The notes: a model not told the origin generated them from the letters alone. A DNA stretch of 64,000 nt from Vibrio caribbeanicus ATCC BAA-2122 (GCF_000165125.1 NZ_AEIU01000096.1:62001-126000); one strand, 5' to 3'; shown: positions 48,845 to 57,684, counted from the stretch's first letter. Translations and numbers: made by a program.

Positions 48845-50683
48845 TTAACCTGTCATTTTTTTCACAACATACTTGTATACCTTCGGGCAAGCCTTTCTCT
48901 TAATCAATTTTCCAGTACTAAGATAAGCCAAAAGAAATGTAATGAAGACTGTAATCCATAGAAAAAGGTTCAATATGTTGAAGCTGGTATTTTCATCTTG
49001 AGAAAGCTCGGGACCATAGGAATAAAAGGCCGCACTACCTACAACAAATGCTAAAATAAAATATCCATAGTAGATTAACCTACTGGCTTTATCTGCTAGC
49101 CATTTTACATTACCAACTAAGTGTTCGTTTTCTGTTGTCACCTCGTTTAGTTTGTCGTTACTTTTCTGTTTAATCTCTTCGACAATAGCGTAAACATCCT
49201 CATCATTAAGATCTTCATCCTTCATAACCGCATTATGTTTGGCTAAACTAAACAACGCGCTGTTATCCCGCACAATCAAGAAGTCTTCCTCACCAACACC
49301 ACCGCCGTCTTTTAGTCTCTCTAACCGAGCTAGGAAGTTTCGCCAGAAGTCATCATTGGCATTTAATGTGCTGTATGCATTAGTAAGTAAAACGTCAAAC
49401 GGAAATGATTGGAACTGTTCTGGATGTTTTAACCATAGCAACGTTGCTAGCCAGCTCTCGGAGACAACAACTTGTATTGAATGTTCATCTGTTCCCTTAC
49501 TGAGAATTTTTTTCGCCACATCTTCAATAGTCTTGTTAGATGTTATAAACACAGAAAACGATTCATTTAACCTAGTGATGGAGCGATTTTCTCGCGAGCT
49601 AAAAACTTTTGAGATGCAATCAACATCATGCTCACGAGTCTTTCTTTTAAAACCAATCCTTTTTAGTAAACTATCTAATCGTTTTACATCACAGCAAAAC
49701 TCTGGCTTCATCGTAAACGTCTTGTCCACTTTAATAGAGAGTTTCATTAAGTTGCTCTCAAGTAATGCTTGCTCATGGCGGAGCTGTTCTGGAGTTACAC
49801 CCTTTGATTTGAATAGTTGTCTAGTCATTTCATGAAGCGAAAAATAATTTTTTCTTTCTAGCGAGTTGATCCAATAAGAAAACACGCCGGATAACTCAGA
49901 GTAAGTTATTTCAAAGATTTTTATCGTAACTTTAAGCTCTTTAAGTAACTCCAAAAACTCATTCAATGATTTTTGCTTGGTAGGCCCGTCCCACCCTAAC
50001 ATTCCAATCACGATAGGAGTATCAAGATAAATAGTAATGTTGTCAAATCGGTCCTTTGACACCGTTTTGTCTACAATGGTCAAATAGTTCGCCAGTAATG
50101 TGCCTCGAATGATACACATTATATCTGGGATGACCCCCTTCTTTTTTGAGTTGATAAATTTGATAAAGCTGGCAACCATATAATTGTTTTTGTTCCTTTT
50201 TTTTTCTGGTAGACCAGATACGGTGTCATGTTCTGAGAAAATAGAAATGTTTCGCCTGATAAAATCGTATATTTCTTGCTCAGCTTCATTCCTATGCAGT
50301 TTTTTTTCAAACTCGCTCATACAAAAGCTTAAATATTCATCGATCACCACGTTGATTGATCTTTTAATTTCTGCCTCTTTTGAACTGAATGCGGATAAAA
50401 CCTTTTCTAAACTCTTCTTATTAACAAAATACTGACAGTTTTCTTTAAATAACAGATCTCTTTTTTTTGCTCTAACCAATAACGAGTCAATGGCCGATAA
50501 AGGAGTAGTGACATTAAATTTTTCTTTAAACTTACCCTGCACAGCCCTTTTGTCCACAATATCCCCGCCTAGTTCATGAACAATATTGGCGAGGAATGGG
50601 AGATAAAGATCAATTTCATCGACTTGCTTATCTCCTTTCATACTTTCAAGCAAAGCGAGGTTTTCTAATGGGGAATTGTGCAT
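48845..50683 (-). CDS. PIN-like membrane-anchored protein, unknown
   Basis: 612 residues, no family recognised with confidence. Residues 20-90 look like a helical winged-helix-type unit. Residues 215-385 have a PIN-like pattern: ITIYLDTPIVIGMLG (Asp221), IFEITYSEL (Glu258/Glu263), KTREHDVDCISKVF (Asp353) and a strand ending FITSNK, where PIN domains usually have Asp rather than Asn383. Two transmembrane helices close the protein (YYGYFILAFVVGSAAFY and FLWITVFITFLLAYL). It stands alone beside an integron. A membrane-tethered RNase of a defence or stress type is possible but is inference only. Confidence 0.5.
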   Translation of the reverse strand: MHNSPLENLALLESMKGDKQVDEIDLYLPFLANIVHELGGDIVDKRAVQGKFKEKFNVTTPLSAIDSLLVRAKKRDLLFKENCQYFVNKKSLEKVLSAFSSKEAEIKRSINVVIDEYLSFCMSEFEKKLHRNEAEQEIYDFIRRNISIFSEHDTVSGLPEKKRNKNNYMVASFIKFINSKKKGVIPDIMCIIRGTLLANYLTIVDKTVSKDRFDNITIYLDTPIVIGMLGWDGPTKQKSLNEFLELLKELKVTIKIFEITYSELSGVFSYWINSLERKNYFSLHEMTRQLFKSKGVTPEQLRHEQALLESNLMKLSIKVDKTFTMKPEFCCDVKRLDSLLKRIGFKRKTREHDVDCISKVFSSRENRSITRLNESFSVFITSNKTIEDVAKKILSKGTDEHSIQVVVSESWLATLLWLKHPEQFQSFPFDVLLTNAYSTLNANDDFWRNFLARLERLKDGGGVGEEDFLIVRDNSALFSLAKHNAVMKDEDLNDEDVYAIVEEIKQKSNDKLNEVTTENEHLVGNVKWLADKASRLIYYGYFILAFVVGSAAFYSYGPELSQDENTSFNILNLFLWITVFITFLLAYLSTGKLIKRKACPKVYKYVVKKMTG

Positions 50684-51420
50684 ATTTGGTTCCTAATTTC
50701 CATTTAAGAATACCCCTAATACTAACCTATGTTCATATCGTCACACCTTGTCGTGAGTCAATATTCTGTAAAATCCCATAACTCTTTATAGAGCTAGTAT
50801 GTCCAGCTAGTCGAAGCGAAATTTTACAAAATGAGAAATTACCGCACTCCTAATATTTGATAATCTATGGAAAGCTAACGGTGTAAGAATTTAAGGATTT
50901 GATATCACTATCGATGAATGGGGCAAAAATAATCCTTTACACACCAAAAAAGTGCAAAAGTAACACTTCCAAAAAGAACATTTTAAACACTATTCCATAA
51001 AATTGGAGTTCATAAGCTTACGAAGTAGAATATGGAATAATAAGTTCAGGGCACACACTTGCAGAAACCCAACTTGTTACCGCTCCAAATAAGCACTGCC
51101 CGCTACTGTCAAAGTCGAATAAATAATCTTAGGAGGAAATGTGCAACTCTAAATTTTGTAGAGCATTTGTTCTAAGTGATTTCGGGGCAAATGTTTGTTA
51201 AAGGTGCGTGCCCTGAAGCGTTGCTACGCTTACTGCTAGCCAATGCAGGGAGACGAAAGTACGTCTTATCTTATGTCTATTTGGGTAGAGAAATATATAT
51301 GATGTGCGTTATTGCCCTGATGAGCGTTCGTTAAGTTACGTATATGGACAGTTATCAACACTGGCTGTAAGGCTTATAGTTCTTTTGGTGCCTGTCCTGA
51401 ATTATTTTAACTAGTAGTAT
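50684..51420. other. Gene-free region with inverted repeats
   Basis: 737 bases without a convincing gene. It holds TTCAGGGCACACAC at 51045-51058 and its near-inverse GGTGCGTGCCCTGAA at 51203-51217, a further GGTGCCTGTCCTGAATT at 51387-51403, and a TATTCCATA/TATGGAATA pair near 50990-51035. The related repeats suggest small non-coding mobile or REP-like sequences. I see no third attC here. Confidence 0.5.
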
Positions 51421-51879
51421 ATGAAGAAACTAATCATAACCTCAATCGTCTCTGTGACCATACTCGCTGGCTGTGACAGTGTCCCTGAAGAAAATTTGCA
51501 ATATGCTAAAGATTTAGCCTATTGTTCTGGTGTTACTTACGCAGTGAAAAGGCATCCAGAAACTCGACACGGAGTAATGTTAGATGATTCACAACTTGGA
51601 ATTGCGGTTGCCCGAGAAATTACAAATAGTGCTGACACTGAACTAATTAAAGCGTTCAACAATGGTTATAACTCTGTAGAAAATAGAATCGCCGCTGTAG
51701 ATAGATCAACTATAAATGAAGGCGATAACTTTGTTGAATGGGATCGAATCTCTTTGATGCCCTCTACTTGCAAAAGAGAAATTAACATAACACCAGTAAC
51801 AAACAAAACCTCAGCTAATATACCGGACTCATCATTAACCAAGGTATATATTGAAGATCTTTCCAGCTGGCTAAATTAA
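51421..51879 (+). CDS. Small lipoprotein, possible integron cassette
   Basis: 152 residues with a lipoprotein signal ending LAGC, so the Cys near residue 18 is lipidated. The mature part is polar with no recognised domain. It lies next to an attC site but points against the direction of the two cassettes to its right. Followed by a hairpin. Confidence 0.6.
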   Translation: MKKLIITSIVSVTILAGCDSVPEENLQYAKDLAYCSGVTYAVKRHPETRHGVMLDDSQLGIAVAREITNSADTELIKAFNNGYNSVENRIAAVDRSTINEGDNFVEWDRISLMPSTCKREINITPVTNKTSANIPDSSLTKVYIEDLSSWLN

Positions 51880-51895
51880 ACCAATTTACAATATA

Positions 51896-51932
51896 AAATA
51901 GGTAAGTAAATAAAATTTTTGCTTACCTATTT
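51896..51932. terminator. Hairpin after the lipoprotein gene
   Basis: AAATAGGTAAG, 15-base loop, CTTACCTATTT. The A- and T-rich stem ends could support termination on either strand. Confidence 0.6.
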
Positions 51933-51949
51933 CTCATTTATTGCTGTTG

Positions 51950-52049
51950 TATAACGCCCTGTTATGGGGCGGATTAAGCTTGGCTATAATAGCGAAGAAT
52001 GAGCGCCAGCCAAGCATTAAGACGTCCATTCCATAAACAGCTTGTTATA
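51950..52049 (-). other. Integron attC recombination site
   Basis: Read on the minus strand it starts TATAAC-AAGCT-GTTTATGG and ends CCATAAC-AGG-GCGTTATA. The two outer boxes (R'' and R') and inner boxes (L'' and L') pair, with one extra base in the L'' side, the extrahelical base that defines attC polarity. About 100 bases, a normal size. It marks the end of the 112-residue cassette. Confidence 0.85.
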
Positions 52050-52055
52050 TTTTCA

Positions 52056-52394
52056 CTACTCATCTTCCAAGTCATAAAGGTTAGCTGGGGTTATGAGGGC
52101 GAGTATAGAGACTAAAGTGTTGCTAAATGACTCATAGTAATCGTCGTTATCCTTCTCGGAAAAGTCCTTTCCTTCAATGCGCTTTTTTAACCTATTTACC
52201 TCTGCTAAATATTTTTCTTCAAACTCCTTTTCCGACATCTGCGCTGAATCAGATAGCATTTTTTGTAATGCATCTCTTTCACCTAAGTCATAGTTATCAC
52301 CATCCCAAGGGCTTATTTCGTTACTTAAAAGAAATGATAACTTACGTTCAATAATTTGACTTAGTTTTATTCCTGAAACTGGTTCATTACTCAT
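52056..52394 (-). CDS. Hypothetical integron cassette protein
   Basis: 112 residues, acidic and helical (LGERDALQKMLSDSAQMSEK, EFEEKYLAEVNRLKKRIEGK), with no recognised family. It fits tightly between two attC sites in the array direction, the structure of a single-gene cassette. No clear Shine-Dalgarno is seen. Confidence 0.65.
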   Translation of the reverse strand: MSNEPVSGIKLSQIIERKLSFLLSNEISPWDGDNYDLGERDALQKMLSDSAQMSEKEFEEKYLAEVNRLKKRIEGKDFSEKDNDDYYESFSNTLVSILALITPANLYDLEDE

Positions 52395-52418
52395 AATTTA
52401 CAAGGAGCCTAAAGAAAA

Positions 52419-52542
52419 TATAACGCCAGCTTAAACCGCAGACAACGCACAAAACAAGCCTCTGCACTGCGCCTTAAACACAATTATTACTGCAAACCAA
52501 AAATGCCACGCGTTGTTTGTCGGTTTGAAGCTTTTGTTAGCC
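52419..52542 (-). other. Integron attC recombination site
   Basis: On the minus strand GGCTAAC-AAAAG-CTTCAAACCG opens the site and CGGTTTAAG-CTG-GCGTTATA closes it. L'' carries an extra C relative to L', the expected extrahelical base. About 124 bases. It follows the MOSC gene stop by two bases. Confidence 0.88.
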
Positions 52543-52543
52543 C

Positions 52544-53083
52544 TTAAACCCTTTTGAGGGGGTGGAATGGCTCATCAGGCAACTCAATCGCCATGCTATC
52601 ACCTGCCGACACTCTACCACCAACTTTAACGATCCCCATTACCCCTGCCTTACGGACTAACTTTCCTGAGCTATCTTTACCCAAAACAGCAGACAACAGC
52701 CCAGTCTGGTATCCCTCGATTTGTGGGCAAGGGTTACGGAGACCTGTAATCAGTACTTCTGCCCCACTGCTAAACCTAATTACGGTATCTCTTGGCAAAC
52801 CAAGTAAATCAATACCAGATGTTGTGATGTTTTCCCCAAGTGATGCTGGCTCAACTTTGAAACCTTTAGCCTCAAGCTCAGAGAATAACTCATTGTGAAG
52901 AAGGTGAACTTGTCTAAGATTTGGTTGACTGGGATCGACTTTGACTCTCGAACGATGCTTTACAGTTTTTCCCCGATGAGCATCTCCGTCAACTCCTTCC
53001 CCCTCAATTAGCAATATTGAATCAACAATTGATTTAGAAAAAGTGTGCTCGGCACATTTACTGACTGAAACTACCTTTGGCAT
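52544..53083 (-). CDS. MOSC-domain protein (first integron cassette)
   Basis: 179 residues resembling MOSC sulfurase-type domains: GEGVDGDAHRGKTVKHRS, LGENITTSGIDLLGLPRDT and the conserved Cys in LRNPCPQIEGYQ. MOSC proteins bind molybdenum cofactor or sulfur carriers; the substrate is unknown. AGGAGG sits at ideal spacing before the ATG. Upstream is GTTAGCC (53098-53104), the junction expected between attI and the first cassette. Confidence 0.82.
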   Translation of the reverse strand: MPKVVSVSKCAEHTFSKSIVDSILLIEGEGVDGDAHRGKTVKHRSRVKVDPSQPNLRQVHLLHNELFSELEAKGFKVEPASLGENITTSGIDLLGLPRDTVIRFSSGAEVLITGLRNPCPQIEGYQTGLLSAVLGKDSSGKLVRKAGVMGIVKVGGRVSAGDSMAIELPDEPFHPLKRV

Positions 53084-53418
53084 CCTTTCCTCCTGAGGGC
53101 TAACATTCTTAATAACAGGCCGGCTCGTTTTCCCTCCAACCTAACTTACAATCAATCTACCATAAACCATTAAAAAATAAAGAATATACATAAATTTTAT
53201 TATTTTACCTTCACATAAAAACGAGCCGGCCTGTTATCACTTTTTACGTGGCATGTTATCTTGGGGAGTTCTTGCTTCAACTTACCTATTAACAACGACT
53301 TACTAATTGCTCTGCCGACAAAATGAGCCACTACTCCTGATAAAACAGCCGTTTTTCATACTCAAACTCCTTCTAACACCAATAAACTGTATAAAAAAAC
53401 AGTTTTGGGAGGTGGGAA
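53084..53418. other. Integron attI region with 20-base inverted repeat
   Basis: Between the first cassette and intI. The cassette junction GTTAGCC lies at 53098-53104 (minus strand). Perfect 20-base arms at 53112-53131 and 53217-53236 (ATAACAGGCCGGCTCGTTTT and its complement) enclose 85 AT-rich bases; they lack the extrahelical base of attC. A LexA box and the intI ribosome site end the region. Confidence 0.65.
53387..53402 (+). promoter_or_regulatory. LexA (SOS) box of intI
   Basis: CTGT, ATAAAAAA, ACAG: exact match to the gamma-proteobacterial consensus CTGT-N8-ACAG, 16 bases before the intI ATG. LexA control of integrase is established for other Vibrio and class 1 integrons, so SOS induction of cassette shuffling is likely here. 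Confidence 0.88.
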
Positions 53419-54402
53419 ATGGTAAGCAAATTCATTGAAGAAATCCGTAGACACATGCGAATGCGAGGCTATAGTCTCAAAACAGAAAAGGCCTATATAT
53501 ACTGGATAAAATACTTCATTCGCTTTAATAAGCTAAAGCATCCTCAAGATATGGGAACGACTGAGGTAACAGCCTATCTGTCTTATCTTGCTAATGAACA
53601 ACACGTTGCTATCAACACTCAAAAAGTCGCGCTTAATGCGATTGCGTTCCTTTACAACCAGTTTTTACAAAGACCGCTTGGTGATCTAGGTTTTACTTAT
53701 GCTAAAAAGCAGCGCAAGGTTCCGAGCGTACTTACCCCAAATGAAGTCCAACTGATACTGTCACACCTTTCTGGTGTTAATCACAGCATTTTTTCTCTGT
53801 TGTATGGTTCTGGACTTAGAGTTAATGAGTGTTTGAGAATTAGAGTTCAAGATCTTGATTTACAAAACCTATCTTTAACCGTGCGAGATGGAAAAGGAAA
53901 AAAAGATCGCGTAACTTTACTTAGCCCAACGTTAATTGATTCTCTTCAATTGCAAATTCAGAAAGCGTCAAAAATACAAGAAGAAGATATCAAACAAGGC
54001 ATCGGTCCCTCGCTTCCACACGCCCTTGGTAAAAAGTACCCGAACGCTTTTAAACAAATTGCTTGGATGTTTATCTTTCCTTCTTTAAGCATCTGTCGGC
54101 ACCCACTGACTAATAAGCTTTGTCGGCATCATTTACACGATTCTGCACCAAGAAAGGCTCTCAAACGAGCGGTGCAACAGGCTAAAATCTTTAATAAACG
54201 AATAACATGCCATACCTTCCGTCATAGCTTCGCTACCGAACTGCTGCGCTCGGGGCAAGATATTCGTACAGTCCAAGAGCTATTAGGACATTCAGATGTA
54301 GCGACGACACAAATCTATACCCATGTTATTGGCGAACATTTTGCGGGTACTGTAAGCCCACTAAATAAAATCTTTATTGAAAACTATAAGGAAAACCAAT
54401 GA
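53419..54402 (+). CDS. intI: Integron integrase IntI
   Basis: Tyrosine recombinase that moves gene cassettes at attI and attC. Catalytic residues are Arg134 (GSGLRVNE), His265 and Arg268 (CHTFRHS), His291 (LLGHSD) and Tyr300 (TTQIYTH). The IntI-only insertion is present around residues 202-225 (ALGKKYPNAFKQIAWMFIFP), which separates it from XerC/D. 327 residues, close to the Vibrio chromosomal integrase. The ATG has GGGAGG six bases upstream and the cassettes lie divergently, as expected. It looks intact. Confidence 0.94.
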   Translation: MVSKFIEEIRRHMRMRGYSLKTEKAYIYWIKYFIRFNKLKHPQDMGTTEVTAYLSYLANEQHVAINTQKVALNAIAFLYNQFLQRPLGDLGFTYAKKQRKVPSVLTPNEVQLILSHLSGVNHSIFSLLYGSGLRVNECLRIRVQDLDLQNLSLTVRDGKGKKDRVTLLSPTLIDSLQLQIQKASKIQEEDIKQGIGPSLPHALGKKYPNAFKQIAWMFIFPSLSICRHPLTNKLCRHHLHDSAPRKALKRAVQQAKIFNKRITCHTFRHSFATELLRSGQDIRTVQELLGHSDVATTQIYTHVIGEHFAGTVSPLNKIFIENYKENQ

Positions 54403-54565
54403 TCCTTGCCATGAACCAAACATAAGAAAAATTAGGGCTTATTTGGAATAGATACTTGAGTGGAGTAAACAATCTTAATTGCTTTGGGGCAATTCCGAGT
54501 TACGAAGTGCTATTTTAAAAGGTGTGTCCTGATAGCAACTCGTTATAAGTTCACTAGCGTCGTAA

Positions 54566-54979
54566 CTATAGCCAATCTTGTTCACTTGGCATTGATTCAA
54601 ACTGCGGTATTCCGTCGTTTACGAACCCAACGTCCCAGTTTGCATGAGAGCCGACATAAACATGAGCGGCAACTTTTGTATCGACGGGCTCGATGAGCAA
54701 ACCAGCAGGTACCCAATATGAGTCACCGTTTGAACTGATATTCGGTACTGGGCTACCACATTGAGAACAAAACTCAGATTTAAAGCCAGAATGAGTAGAG
54801 AAAGACTTAATTTGATGCTCGCCAGTACACCATTTAAAATTTGATACTTTAACAATCAAAGCTGAGTTGGATGCAGAACCCGACACTTTTCGACACAATG
54901 AGCAATGACATTGATAGATAAGTGGTAATTCACCTGACAGCTCAAACGAGATCTCTCCGCACAAACAGTTTCCTTTCAA
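54566..54979 (-). CDS. GFA/CENP-V-type zinc protein
   Basis: 137 residues of the GFA family, with the zinc Cys pattern GNCLCGEISFEL, YQCHCSLCRKVSG and SEFCSQCGSP. The family includes S-hydroxymethylglutathione synthase-like proteins, but most members are uncharacterised. It lies 3' of intI, where cassettes are not normally found, yet its start is about 30 bases after a GGCGTTATG box, like a cassette. Possible relocated cassette. Confidence 0.78.
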   Translation of the reverse strand: MKGNCLCGEISFELSGELPLIYQCHCSLCRKVSGSASNSALIVKVSNFKWCTGEHQIKSFSTHSGFKSEFCSQCGSPVPNISSNGDSYWVPAGLLIEPVDTKVAAHVYVGSHANWDVGFVNDGIPQFESMPSEQDWL

Positions 54980-55635
54980 TGTAATTATCCCTTGTTAAAT
55001 AGAACGCATAACGCCTTGTTAAGGTATGAGGCACACAATGCCGAAGCCTCCGCATGCCATCTTAAATACGAAAATCAACATTATGATGCAATCTTTTTTA
55101 TCGCAATTCAATTAAAAATCAATACATTAAATAGGACTAATGAGTGGTTAGATTGCATAGCGGCGCATAATTCTTGGTAAGACAAACGAAGATTCAGAGG
55201 TTGTGAATGAATTTCAACTCTGGAAGAGACATTTCTCAGTTACGAAATACCAACAGTAAAGATTCTGAATAGAAGTCAGTTAAGAAAAATAGCTAAGAAC
55301 ATACACCAAAAAACAAATAGAAATAATAGATTACATTGATAATGTTAATTAAAATCCAGAAATAAAATATAAGTATATCATTACAAGCACCAAAAGTTTC
55401 AAACACTAATTTAAATCTAACTGAACTAATTATTTTTTAAGATATAAAACCAGAGATATCTTTTAAATAATTGACCTTTAAGTTAATAAATCAACATCAA
55501 ATTAAGTGTGAAACGTCATATTTGTTTCATTCAAAACTGGTAGATATGACATGTTCTGTAATATAATTTCAAAAATATTAAAAAACAAAAACCAAATCAT
55601 AGAATGAGTAAGCGTCAAGGCTCAGAGAATCTCGT
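54980..55635. other. Gene-free AT-rich region before cqsS
   Basis: 656 bases. The left end carries the attC-like sequence at 55006-55070. The rest is strongly AT-rich with no convincing ORF, RNA or repeat. A TATAAT lies at about 55562, but I cannot pair it with a clear -35. Confidence 0.4.
55006..55070 (-). other. Degenerate attC-like sequence
   Basis: The minus strand ends CCTTAACAA-GGCGTTATGC, the L'-R' form of an attC, and an internal GAGGC/GCCTC hairpin is present. The partner L''-R'' side is only weakly visible (CTTAAATACG). A second poor candidate lies at 54496-54553, after the GFA stop. Confidence 0.45.
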
Positions 55636-57684
55636 ATGCACGCTATCCGTAAAGTTTATCAATATGCTGAACCGAACCTAACCCTATTGGGCTGGATGGG
55701 CTCGGTTGGTTACCCCGTTTACTATATGGTTTGGGAATATTTATTTCCACAGCCATATGAAAACCTGACTCTACGCCTATTTTGCTCAGTGCTATTTCTC
55801 GGCATAGCTTTGCGTAATCGTATTCCATTTGAATGGAGAAAATATCTTCCTACGTATTATCTGATTACTATTACACTCTGCTTGCCATGTTTTTTCTTTT
55901 ATATGTTGTTGATGAATAATTGGTCCAATATTTGGGTTATGTCTTTCATGTCGGCAATATTTCTCCATATTCTTTTAGTACAAGTTACTAGAATTATGTA
56001 TGCACAAACATTGGCTGGAATAGGTATTGCAACATTTGCTGCATGGATATCACAGAACTTCTCTTTGGAGGTTACAATAAACTGGGAGCACGTGCCGATC
56101 TTCATGTTTATATTTCTATTTGATCATTTGTTCTATTTTCGTAATCAAGTGGAACACGAGAATAAAGTATCACTAGCAAAATCATTTGGTGCTAGTATTG
56201 CTCACGAGATGAGAAACCCTCTCAGTGGCTTATCAACTTCTATTAATGCCATTCAATCCATACTTACGTACCCCAAAAACAGTGATATCCAAGGGCGCCA
56301 TACACTGAGTACCCAAGAGTTAAAGCAGTTACACGATGTGGGCAATGAAGCCATGGAAATGATCCAGTCAGGTAACGAAACGATAGACCTATTATTAACC
56401 TCAATTGATGAGAATCGAGTATCTCGCTCAACCTTTCAAAAACACTCAGCGCAAGCAGTAATCGAATATTCAATCGACAGCTTTAACCACAAGCGATTGT
56501 CAGATAAATCAACCATAACTCTAGAAGTGCAAAACGACTTTGAATTTCTGGGCAGCGATACCTTATTGAAGTATGTAATGTATAACTTGTTCAAGAATGC
56601 AATCAATCATCGTACCTCAGGAGAGTTTTATATTCATGTCAACATAAATAGTAATGACGAAACCAATCAGGTTGTGGTTACAGATAACGGTTGTGGTATA
56701 TCAAGTGATGTGATGCGTCATATTTTTCAAGATTTTTATACGACAGGAAAGTCTGGCAGTCACGGACTAGGCTTGCCATTTTGTCAAAAGGTAATGCGCT
56801 CGTTTGGTGGTGAAATCAAATGCCAATCTGAGGTCGAACAGTTCACCCAGTTTACGATGACCTTTCCCTCCTTGACATCAAAGTCAATCAATGAGATTAA
56901 GAATGAATTGAGGAAGCTTAAGTCGGTGCTGATGGTTAGTGAGCAAGCCATATTGATTCAAAATATCACTAAAATATCACGATTGATGGGTTTCAGTCTC
57001 AAAGTGCTCGATATAGCATCAACTCTTAAAAATAAAGAGTACCAATTCGAGTTTGACCTAATATTCGTAGACATAGCGAGCTATGCAAATAGGGCAAGTG
57101 ACCGCAAGCGGCTTGAGTCTTTATTGTCATTTACCGAAGCAAAAATCATTTATTTATATGAGCATTCTCATACTGTACGAGTCAATGATGTTTCATTTGA
57201 ACCCGTTTGGTTGGAAACTCAAGCTTGGCTACTCGATACCAAAGCAAGCATCGACCGCCTATTTTTCGACTCGAGTTACTTAATACCTTCGCTCCCCATT
57301 AAACCTATGACAGGCTCTGATAAACGAACCATCATGATTGTGGATGATAACGAATCTTTGCGTCGCTTTACCGCGATATTATTGGAAAAACAGGGCTTCG
57401 ATGTTATCCAGAAGGAGGATGGCCAGAAAGCGTTGGATGCGCTGGACTCAGGCAATGTTGACTTGATTCTGATGGATATAGAAATGCCGATAATGGGTGG
57501 TGTGGAAGCCTCTCGACATATTCGAAATAATGCCAAGCCATACTCATCTGTTCCTATTATTGCGCATACAGGTGATATTTCATCAGCAACACTGGCGAAA
57601 ATCGAGTCGTCGGGAATATCAGATTTTATTGTTAAACCAATAGACAAAAGCCGACTACTCGACAAGATAACTTACTGGATTTAG
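55636..57684 (+). CDS. cqsS: CqsS-like quorum-sensing hybrid kinase
   Basis: 682-residue hybrid kinase closely resembling the CAI-1 receptor CqsS. The N-terminus YQYAEPNLTLLGWMGSVGYP leads into about six membrane helices with the family stretch MNNWSNIWVMSF. Then come the phosphoacceptor His190 (SIAHEMRNPLSG), an ATPase domain (DNGCGIS, GSHGLGLPFC) and a receiver with Asp614 (LILMDIEMP). In V. cholerae the low-density kinase feeds LuxU-LuxO. Phe166 occupies the position of V. cholerae Cys170, as in V. harveyi. No cqsA synthase is adjacent. Confidence 0.88.
   Translation: MHAIRKVYQYAEPNLTLLGWMGSVGYPVYYMVWEYLFPQPYENLTLRLFCSVLFLGIALRNRIPFEWRKYLPTYYLITITLCLPCFFFYMLLMNNWSNIWVMSFMSAIFLHILLVQVTRIMYAQTLAGIGIATFAAWISQNFSLEVTINWEHVPIFMFIFLFDHLFYFRNQVEHENKVSLAKSFGASIAHEMRNPLSGLSTSINAIQSILTYPKNSDIQGRHTLSTQELKQLHDVGNEAMEMIQSGNETIDLLLTSIDENRVSRSTFQKHSAQAVIEYSIDSFNHKRLSDKSTITLEVQNDFEFLGSDTLLKYVMYNLFKNAINHRTSGEFYIHVNINSNDETNQVVVTDNGCGISSDVMRHIFQDFYTTGKSGSHGLGLPFCQKVMRSFGGEIKCQSEVEQFTQFTMTFPSLTSKSINEIKNELRKLKSVLMVSEQAILIQNITKISRLMGFSLKVLDIASTLKNKEYQFEFDLIFVDIASYANRASDRKRLESLLSFTEAKIIYLYEHSHTVRVNDVSFEPVWLETQAWLLDTKASIDRLFFDSSYLIPSLPIKPMTGSDKRTIMIVDDNESLRRFTAILLEKQGFDVIQKEDGQKALDALDSGNVDLILMDIEMPIMGGVEASRHIRNNAKPYSSVPIIAHTGDISSATLAKIESSGISDFIVKPIDKSRLLDKITYWI

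Noticed and set aside
51190-51340. Third attC left of the lipoprotein gene
   Set aside because: GTTAAGT at 51330-51336 fits one outer box, but no partner box or inner pair exists within a normal attC length; the GCCCTGA strings are direct, not inverted.
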